A stretch of 26,416 nt of DNA from a virus, in the IMG/VR virus record IMGVR_UViG_3300030104_002282, positions 1 through 26,416 of that record; one strand, given 5' to 3'. Shown here in pieces: positions 22,077 through 26,416 of the stretch. The first letter of the stretch is position 1, and each line of letters starts with the position of its first letter. The notes beneath the pieces are model-generated. The model had not been told where the DNA came from, did no database searches, and saw only the letters and a program-made list of their open reading frames with translations. The position numbers and the translations under genes were made by a program.

Positions 22077-22376
22077 CTACTTTGTGGGCTCGCCAGATTT
22101 ACGGCGCATGCCTTCAACGGCTCGCGCCTCTGCGGTTGTCAGGCGCATGGTGACGGTGCGGCGCGTGTCGCACTCCATTTCTCGAATAACGCTACGCCAT
22201 ACGCTAATGATGTCTCGCAGTTGGCCACCGTGACATGTGTTCATCTCGATGTCGAAACGGTCCATCGCGGGGAGATCGGCGCATGCCGTATCGCACTTCG
22301 CGTAGAGTTCATCGATCGAGAATTGGCGGGCTTGTTCTTCCCATGTTTGCCAGTTGTTGGTTGCTTGGTCGGTCAT
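22077..22376 (-). CDS. Hypothetical early phage protein
   Basis: 99 residues, starting MTDQATNNWQTWEEQARQFS. It is helical, with cysteines at KCDTAC and two Arg-rich stretches near the end (RRTVTMRLTTAEARAVEGMR, RKSGEPTK). A TMRLTTAEARAVE segment resembles ribbon-helix-helix or initiator-type helices only loosely. The start lacks a Shine-Dalgarno; GCAACCCGAAACC precedes the ATG, nearly the same string as before the gene at 22530. It lies 13 bases after that gene. Function unknown. Confidence 0.65.
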   Translation of the reverse strand: MTDQATNNWQTWEEQARQFSIDELYAKCDTACADLPAMDRFDIEMNTCHGGQLRDIISVWRSVIREMECDTRRTVTMRLTTAEARAVEGMRRKSGEPTK

Positions 22377-22389
22377 GGTTTCGGGTTGC

Positions 22390-22530
22390 TTAGTTGGTCT
22401 CGATTACAGAAGGACAGGTGCACTCGTCGCACGTCCACTTGCCGCCGATCTTGTGCAAGGTTTCGGAGTTGGTCGCGGTCCATTGGGTGCCGCAGTGGTC
22501 GCAGGATTCGCCGTTGTTTTTGGCCGTCAT
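22390..22530 (-). CDS. Tiny zinc-ribbon protein
   Basis: 46 residues from ATG 22530, starting MTAKNNGESCDHCGTQWTAT. CDHC and CDEC, 24 residues apart, form a classical zinc ribbon. The longer frame up to 22596 would run back through the repeat copy C and is not accepted. GCAACCCAAGACC precedes the ATG, with no Shine-Dalgarno. Such ribbons in phage early regions often contact nucleic acid or host polymerase; no function can be given here. Confidence 0.65.
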   Translation of the reverse strand: MTAKNNGESCDHCGTQWTATNSETLHKIGGKWTCDECTCPSVIETN

Positions 22531-22553
22531 GGTCTTGGGTTGCTTTTGGGTTG

Positions 22554-22601
22554 CCGTGAATCCGTCACGGCGTCGGAGTGGTTCGGAGCTTGGCAAGCTC
22601 C
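22554..22601 (-). repeat. Intergenic double-hairpin repeat, copy C (variant)
   Basis: The second hairpin (22570-22554) is the same as in copy B. The first is replaced by a perfect 7-bp stem, GGAGCTT-N3-AAGCTCC (22585-22601). The sequence of the first hairpin therefore differs but the two-hairpin plan is kept, just after the stop codon at 22615. Confidence 0.55.
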
Positions 22602-22614
22602 CGGCTCCTACTTG

Positions 22615-22908
22615 CTACATGTTGAGCAAGTAGAGAAGCCCACTGTTGTCAGCATTTGCAAGCGTGCAACGAATTGCTGCGACTAGTTCGCGGCATTCCT
22701 CGAACTCCGGGCGTTCCGGGTCTAACCTCGCAACGGCGTTCGCAGCATTGCGCCAATGGATATCCCCGCCCTTTGCAAGGTACAAGGCGAGAGGTTCGGC
22801 GTATTCGGCGTCCCCGCTTGCAAGCCCGCGCAAAACAGCGTGCCCGCGGTCCCTGTTTGGGTTGTGGAGGATATCGAGTTGGTCTTGTTCCTGATCGTAT
22901 GGCTTCAT
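22615..22908 (-). CDS. First gene of the minus block, hypothetical
   Basis: 97 residues from ATG 22908, starting MKPYDQEQDQLDILHNPNRD; a GTG at 22983 is a possible longer start, but it would read through the palindrome region and lacks a ribosome-binding site. It is helical with VLRGLASGDAEYAEPLALYL and NAANAVARLDPERPEFEECR, which suggests helical repeats of about 35 residues. No motif is recognised. As the first gene transcribed leftward from the divergent region it is likely the earliest expressed gene of the block. Confidence 0.65.
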   Translation of the reverse strand: MKPYDQEQDQLDILHNPNRDRGHAVLRGLASGDAEYAEPLALYLAKGGDIHWRNAANAVARLDPERPEFEECRELVAAIRCTLANADNSGLLYLLNM

Positions 22909-22922
22909 GGCTTGGATATTAG

Positions 22923-22938
22923 GCGGCAAGATTGCCGC
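22923..22938. promoter_or_regulatory. Dyad GCGGCA-N4-TGCCGC
   Basis: A perfect 6-bp inverted repeat with 4-base centre, 15 bases before the ATG at 22908. In an mRNA it would form a hairpin close to the start of translation. Confidence 0.5.
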
Positions 22939-22991
22939 TGACAGTCTGCCATATCTATCGGCTAGATGTCCAAAAGGATTCACTGCAAACC

Positions 22992-23003
22992 GTCACCGGT
23001 GAC
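22992..23003. promoter_or_regulatory. Palindrome GTCACCGGTGAC in the divergent early/terminase region
   Basis: Lies in the 149-base gap between the leftward early block and the rightward terminase genes. On the minus strand TTGACG stands one base before it and TGCAGT 17 bases after that hexamer, a partial promoter with the palindrome filling the spacer. A repressor here could control both directions. Confidence 0.6.
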
Positions 23004-23057
23004 GCGTCAAAAGGCGTTTCGCGTGACGTAAACGGCGTTACGATGGGGGCTTGAGGG

Positions 23058-23669
23058 TTGCCAAAAGTATTTACGAAAAGTAGCGTTTTGGAGGTGAATA
23101 CGAACAAAGTAGGACGCCCGAGATCGGCAATCCCTGCGGCCAAACGCGAGCAAATCATTGAATGGCTAGCGTCCGGCAAGACGTGGCGGGAGTTTGCGGC
23201 GTTACATGGGATGGGAGAAGCGACGTTGTATCGTTGGGTCGATAAGGACGAAGGATTCGCGAGAGACGTGCAGGTTGCTAGACGTATCGGCCATGATGCG
23301 CTAGCAGCAGAATGTCTAGCGATAGCGGATGCTGCCACACCGGAGACGGTGAACGTTGCACGGCTACGGCTAGACGCCCGCCGATGGCTACTGTCACGTT
23401 GGAGCCCAGAGCGATACGGTGACGCGAAAACGTCCGGCGATAGTGCCGCTACCGTTGTCGTCTTAACTGGTGTTCCTCGCGAGAGTAATGAGGATTCGGT
23501 CGAGCGTAAATCGACCCCCACCCCCGGGGGGCCATCGCTCGATCACGCTCGCGGCGGGGGAGAGGAACACAACATCTCCAACACACACATCTCTTCCACC
23601 CCACAAGCTGCACTCAAACCCCGACTTACGGTAGAAATTGACCCCCCATCTCCCGACGACCCCCTCTAA
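23058..23669 (+). CDS. terS: Terminase small subunit
   Basis: 203 residues as read from TTG 23058; a TTG at 23088 or GTG at 23094 are alternatives, none with an ideal ribosome-binding site, so the start is unsure. Residues 28-60 (AAKREQIIEWLASGKTWREF, then GEATLYRWVD) form the helix-turn-helix that binds the packaging site. The middle (ARRIGHDALAAECLAIADAA, ARRWLLSRWSPERYGD) matches the oligomerisation core common to phage small terminases. The last 70 residues are Pro/Gly/Ser/Thr-rich and look disordered. It forms rings that recognise phage DNA and stimulate the large subunit, encoded 90 bases downstream. Confidence 0.85.
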   Translation: MPKVFTKSSVLEVNTNKVGRPRSAIPAAKREQIIEWLASGKTWREFAALHGMGEATLYRWVDKDEGFARDVQVARRIGHDALAAECLAIADAATPETVNVARLRLDARRWLLSRWSPERYGDAKTSGDSAATVVVLTGVPRESNEDSVERKSTPTPGGPSLDHARGGGEEHNISNTHISSTPQAALKPRLTVEIDPPSPDDPL

Positions 23670-23688
23670 AGCCACGGTCGAATGACCC

Positions 23689-23709
23689 GCCCCCATTTTT
23701 TTTGGGGGC
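23689..23709. repeat. GC stem with poly-T loop between terS and terL
   Basis: GCCCCCA (23689-23695) and TGGGGGC (23703-23709) pair over 7 bp around seven Ts. The T-run is in the loop and not after the stem, so this is not a standard terminator. The GTCAC-NN-GTGAC palindrome starts at the next base. Confidence 0.45.
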
Positions 23710-23721
23710 GTCACTTGTGAC
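23710..23721. promoter_or_regulatory. Palindrome GTCACTTGTGAC upstream of terL
   Basis: A perfect copy of the palindrome, 38 bases before the terL ATG. TTTATT (23724-23729) just downstream matches the -10 consensus at four of six positions; upstream of the palindrome only T/G-rich sequence resembles a -35. It may be an operator for a terL promoter, or a site where a DNA-binding protein marks the packaging region. Confidence 0.5.
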
Positions 23722-23734
23722 TGTTTATTTTTCG

Positions 23735-23751
23735 ACCTCCTTTCAGGAGGT
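23735..23751 (+). promoter_or_regulatory. Hairpin hiding the terL ribosome-binding site
   Basis: ACCTCC (23735-23740) and GGAGGT (23746-23751) pair perfectly around TTTCA. The 3' arm is the Shine-Dalgarno sequence, 9 bases before ATG 23760, so the hairpin would close it and lower translation until opened. Confidence 0.6.
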
Positions 23752-23759
23752 TATTAAGC

Positions 23760-25115
23760 ATGACTGAGAGCGTAAATCTATCTTTGGACTATGAGCCTCG
23801 GGACTGGCAGCGGATGTGCCATGTCAACAAGGCTAGGTTCACGGTCTTGGCCTTGCATCGTCGAGCGGGGAAGACCGAGCTTGCGCTCATGGAACTGCTG
23901 GACTGCGCTATGTCCTGTCAGAAGGATCTAGGGGCGTTCTTTTACGTTGCGCCGCAACTCAAGCAAGCCAAGGCTATTGCTTGGAGCAGGCTTAAACAGC
24001 GCGTAGAGGGGCTAGTAAAGCAAGGTGCTGCGGTCATCCAAGAGGGTGAGCTTGCGGTCAAGTTCAAGCACAACGGGGCGATCATCAAGATCTACGGCGC
24101 AGACAACCCGGACGCTATGCGGGGAGTTAGGCTCGACGGCGTGGTCCTAGACGAGGTGGCCCAGATGAAACCAGAGGTCTGGCACGAAATCATCCAGCCT
24201 GCGCTCGCAGACCGCCTGGGATGGGCGCTGTTTATTGGCACCCCGCAGGGGATTAACCTGTTCTCAGAACTGTTCTACCGCGCTCAGGCGTCCATGAAGA
24301 CCAAAGGGTCGTCCTGGTATGCCGCTAGGTTTACCTGCCAGGACACGGACTCTCTGCCCTCTACAGAGATCGACCGGATGCGGCAGGAAATGAGCGAAAC
24401 CGCGTTTTCGCGTGAGATGCTTTGTGACTTCTCAGCCGCTGGCGACGACCAGTTGATTAGCCTGGACGTAGCAGAGGTGGCTTCTAAGCGGATGTATCAG
24501 GCCCACGACCTCACAGCCGCACCGCGAGTGCTGGGCGTAGACCCGGCCCGGTTTGGCGACGACAGGAGCGTCATTATGAAGCGGCAAGGGCCGCAGGCGT
24601 TCCCTGCCCTGGTCTACCGAGGGGTAGACAACATGCAACTAGCAGACCTCGTAGCGCAGGCTATCGGGGACTGGCACCCAGATGCGACGTTCATAGACAG
24701 CGGAGCAGGAGCAGGGGTCATCGACCGCCTCAAACAACTGGGTTATCACATTATCGAGGTGCCCTTTGGGGGTCGCGCTAACCGTCACACTTTGCATGTT
24801 AACCGTCGAACCGAAATGTGGTTCGAAATGCGTGACTGGTTACAGGGCGGTGGTGCGATCCCCGATTCACTGTCTCTAAAACAAGAGCTTGCGACTCCGA
24901 CCTACAGCTTCGACACCTCTGGACGGCGTGTGCTAGAGTCCAAGGACCAAATCAAGAAGCGACTCCAGAACGCGGGGAGTCCCGACCTTGCGGATGCGCT
25001 GGCTCTTACGTTTGCTAGCCCTATCCAGAAGTCAATCGACCGCTACGAGATGGCCCGTGCAGGCAGCAAAAGAGACCGAAACGGCTGGGACAGAAACCCT
25101 TACGACAACATCTAG
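23760..25115 (+). CDS. terL: Terminase large subunit (ATPase and nuclease)
   Basis: 451 residues. The ATPase part has Walker A LHRRAGKT (32-39), Walker B VVLDE (128-132) and the coupling motif FIGTPQG (158-164). The nuclease part has the RNase H-like acidic residues D261 (VLGVDPARFGDD), D313 (FIDSGAG) and the C-terminal DLADAL aspartates (409 and 412). Length and motif order are those of complete phage large terminases. It pumps DNA into the prohead through the portal and cuts the concatemer; the portal gene begins 1.2 kb downstream. ATG 23760 is supported by GGAGGT, which lies in a hairpin. Confidence 0.95.
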   Translation: MTESVNLSLDYEPRDWQRMCHVNKARFTVLALHRRAGKTELALMELLDCAMSCQKDLGAFFYVAPQLKQAKAIAWSRLKQRVEGLVKQGAAVIQEGELAVKFKHNGAIIKIYGADNPDAMRGVRLDGVVLDEVAQMKPEVWHEIIQPALADRLGWALFIGTPQGINLFSELFYRAQASMKTKGSSWYAARFTCQDTDSLPSTEIDRMRQEMSETAFSREMLCDFSAAGDDQLISLDVAEVASKRMYQAHDLTAAPRVLGVDPARFGDDRSVIMKRQGPQAFPALVYRGVDNMQLADLVAQAIGDWHPDATFIDSGAGAGVIDRLKQLGYHIIEVPFGGRANRHTLHVNRRTEMWFEMRDWLQGGGAIPDSLSLKQELATPTYSFDTSGRRVLESKDQIKKRLQNAGSPDLADALALTFASPIQKSIDRYEMARAGSKRDRNGWDRNPYDNI

Positions 25116-25149
25116 CTTGGAGATTATCCTAATTAACTTTGAAGTGCTG

Positions 25150-25560
25150 ATGGCTGATGGCCAACACCTTTTTCAACAGCACTGTCAGGAATTAGACAAC
25201 AAGGACTTTGAGCCAGAGTTAACGCGCTACGAAATCATAGAAAGTAAAAACAGTTTGATCTGTCTAGGCGTGTATCTAGGCCAGCAGATGGTTGGATACA
25301 GCACTACTGTTTTGTTCCGGCACGGTCACCATGACACCTTAATGGCAGGTAGCGACAGCATTTACATACTTCCTAAGTTCCGTAAAGGTATTGGGCTGCA
25401 ACTTATACGGCAGACAGAAAAACACGCCCAAGAGGCTGGCGTAGACTGTATTGTGTGGTCCGCCAAGCCAGGATCATCTCTTGACTTAATTTTGTCGGCA
25501 CGCCGTGACTACGAACATGCAGAGACTCATTACCAACGCAAACTAAATGGGCGATACTAG
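25150..25560 (+). CDS. GNAT-like acetyltransferase-fold protein of phage head/packaging cluster
   Basis: 136 residues from ATG 25150. LFQQHCQELDNKDFEPELTR, then VYLGQQMVGYSTTVLF, YILPKFRKGIGLQLIRQTEK and VDCIVWSAKPGSSLDLIL follow the GNAT order: strand 1 and 2, the R-K-G-I-G acetyl-CoA loop, and the second half of the fold. A close relative sits between terminase and portal in many T7-like phages, function unknown. The frame is open back to TTG 25117, and the motif spacing suggests the protein may begin near codon ATT 25132, which has GGAG nine bases before it; ATG 25150 lacks a good ribosome-binding site. The region is AT-richer than terL. Confidence 0.75.
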   Translation: MADGQHLFQQHCQELDNKDFEPELTRYEIIESKNSLICLGVYLGQQMVGYSTTVLFRHGHHDTLMAGSDSIYILPKFRKGIGLQLIRQTEKHAQEAGVDCIVWSAKPGSSLDLILSARRDYEHAETHYQRKLNGRY

Positions 25561-25993
25561 AAGTAGTTACCTTGGATCAAGGCCGGTAAACAACAGCCAG
25601 AATAACAAATCTGTTTTTGCTGTAAGTTCAGAAGGTTACTCGCAGCCTTCATCGACATTGGGTGTAGACAACGATCCAATGGAAGGTCCGTCAGCGCCAC
25701 AAATTATTGGGCCTGCTAAACAACAACTAAAATCAAAAGCTAAAGCTGCTCAGAATGACAAGTTAGATTTGAAAGATGCACTGAATCCAAAGAACCATCT
25801 TCGCGCTTCCTTTGGAGACTGGGGAGGATTTTTGAAATCTAAGGAAGACAGGGAAGAACGAAAAGCAAAACAACTAGGTCTTCAAAAAAGTGCAAAGGCA
25901 TTAGAGCAGTGGCAAGACACGGCATATGGGCCTCAAAAAACAATGAAAGGAATTGAGGCTGATCGTCAATCAAAGATTTACGGGAGAAATTAA
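25547..25993 (+). CDS. Small hydrophilic phage protein between terL and portal genes
   Basis: 148 residues, starting MGDTRSSYLGSRPVNNSQNN. The front is Ser/Asn/Gly-rich and likely disordered; the back is Lys/Glu/Gln-rich and helical (REERKAKQLGLQKSAKALEQ). No motif is recognised. It overlaps the GNAT-like gene by 14 bases and ends 2 bases before the next start, so the small genes here are one operon. The composition suggests a scaffold- or assembly-type role, but nothing proves it. Confidence 0.65.
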   Translation: MGDTRSSYLGSRPVNNSQNNKSVFAVSSEGYSQPSSTLGVDNDPMEGPSAPQIIGPAKQQLKSKAKAAQNDKLDLKDALNPKNHLRASFGDWGGFLKSKEDREERKAKQLGLQKSAKALEQWQDTAYGPQKTMKGIEADRQSKIYGRN

Positions 25994-25995
25994 CA

Positions 25996-26298
25996 ATGGC
26001 CGTAGGACTAGCAGCAGCATCGTTAATTGCCGGAGTTGGCGGGCAAATTTACATGGGCAAAAAGCAGGAAGAAGCGCAAAAAAAAGCTGAAGCAAGGCAG
26101 GAACGAGCGCAAAAAATTGCTAAGAGTTCAGCGGCCAGCCAAAGAAAAGAGGCCAGATCTAATGAAAAAAAGATGAGAAAGAAAAAGCCTAATATTACTG
26201 CCATCTATGCTAGGCAGCAGCAACAGAGAATGGCGGGTGAAACTTTCTTAACCCCGCGAGGCTCGTCTATGTTGGGGCAGACTCGATACTTGTCTTGA
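25996..26298 (+). CDS. Small membrane-anchored or virion-associated protein before the portal gene
   Basis: 100 residues. MAVGLAAASLIAGVGGQIYM (1-20) is a hydrophobic, Gly/Ala-rich segment, followed by a Lys/Glu/Gln coiled coil (EEAQKKAEARQERAQKIAKS) and ending TFLTPRGSSMLGQTRYLS. Short proteins with this plan and a similar LT..G....LG end occur upstream of portal genes in several podoviruses and are virion-associated or of unknown function; this is from memory. It lies 2 bases after one gene and 8 bases before the portal start. Confidence 0.65.
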   Translation: MAVGLAAASLIAGVGGQIYMGKKQEEAQKKAEARQERAQKIAKSSAASQRKEARSNEKKMRKKKPNITAIYARQQQQRMAGETFLTPRGSSMLGQTRYLS

Positions 26299-26306
26299 GG
26301 TAAACT

Positions 26307-26416
26307 ATGTATCCAAGCTCTCAGGTTTCGATTGGCAACGGCGAGCATCGAACGCTTGTTCAACACCTTCGCGCCCGCAAGCAAGCCTTGTGGACCGAAC
26401 TGTCGTCTTGGGAGCC
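26307..26416 (+). CDS. Portal (head-to-tail connector), 5' part only
   Basis: The window ends after 36 codons. The protein starts MYPSSQVSIGNGEHRTLVQH and continues LRARKQALWTELSSWE. This beginning, with a short leader then helix LRARKQALWTELSSWE, is that of the T7-type head-to-tail connecting protein family. The protein forms the dodecameric ring through which terL packages DNA. GAGG lies 7 bases before ATG 26307, inside the end of the previous gene. The assignment rests on a short stretch but fits the gene order. Confidence 0.7.
   Translation, partial: MYPSSQVSIGNGEHRTLVQHLRARKQALWTELSSWE

Noticed and set aside
1-26416. tRNA genes, integrase, attachment site
   Set aside because: No cloverleaf, recombinase motif or long direct repeat suitable for an attachment core was seen, so lysogeny is not supported by this window.

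Overview
This window is a piece of a tailed double-stranded DNA bacteriophage genome, most likely a podovirus. The evidence is a small and large terminase pair followed by the first codons of a T7-type head-to-tail connector (portal) at the right edge, and a very large multidomain internal virion protein at the left edge. No host gene, integrase, tRNA, CRISPR array or insertion sequence is visible. The host cannot be named from the sequence; the codon composition is mostly GC-rich, with several clearly AT-richer patches (1.4-1.8 kb, 4.7-5.7 kb inside the giant gene, and 25.1-26.3 kb), so the genome is mosaic. There is no RNA polymerase or DNA polymerase gene in the window.

Layout. (1) 1-9752, plus strand: two internal virion (ejection) proteins, the second of 2647 residues, with a polyvalent-type domain, an ADP-ribosyltransferase-like domain, an HExxH metallopeptidase-like domain and hydrophobic segments. 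(2) 9759-10016: a lone minus-strand gene behind a strong -10 box. (3) 10205-11532, plus strand: five small virion or virion-associated genes, two of them lysine-rich and overlapping. (4) 11522-22908, almost all minus strand: the early and replication block. Read in transcription order it holds a run of small acidic or zinc-ribbon genes (22.9-19.4 kb), a signal-peptide endolysin, an SSB-like protein with an acidic tail, a RecB/Cas4-like nuclease, a Rad52/Sak-like annealing protein, several HTH proteins including a stand-alone DnaA domain IV, a replication initiator, a DnaC-like helicase loader, a PP-loop (PAPS-reductase-like) enzyme and a GIY-YIG-like protein. ATGA or GTGA stop-start overlaps link many of them. 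One nuclease-like gene (15004-15399) runs the other way. (5) 23058-26416, plus strand: terS, terL, a GNAT-like protein, two small genes, and the start of the portal gene.

Non-coding signals are unusually rich. A perfect palindrome GTCAC-NN-GTGAC occurs five times: twice inside the initiator gene beside a TAGTAC repeat (a candidate origin) and once each in three intergenic regions that drive the main transcription units. A second dyad, CGGCA-N4-TGCCG, lies in front of minus-strand genes. A 55-base double-hairpin unit is repeated between early genes. At 14758-14887 a minus-strand promoter, a closed stem structure and a U-tract together look like a small structured RNA gene. The terL ribosome-binding site lies inside a perfect hairpin next to one of the palindromes.

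Taken together, the minus block would copy and recombine the phage DNA, the plus blocks would package it and build the virion, and the shared palindromes look like operators or origin sites linking replication to packaging. That last link is inference.
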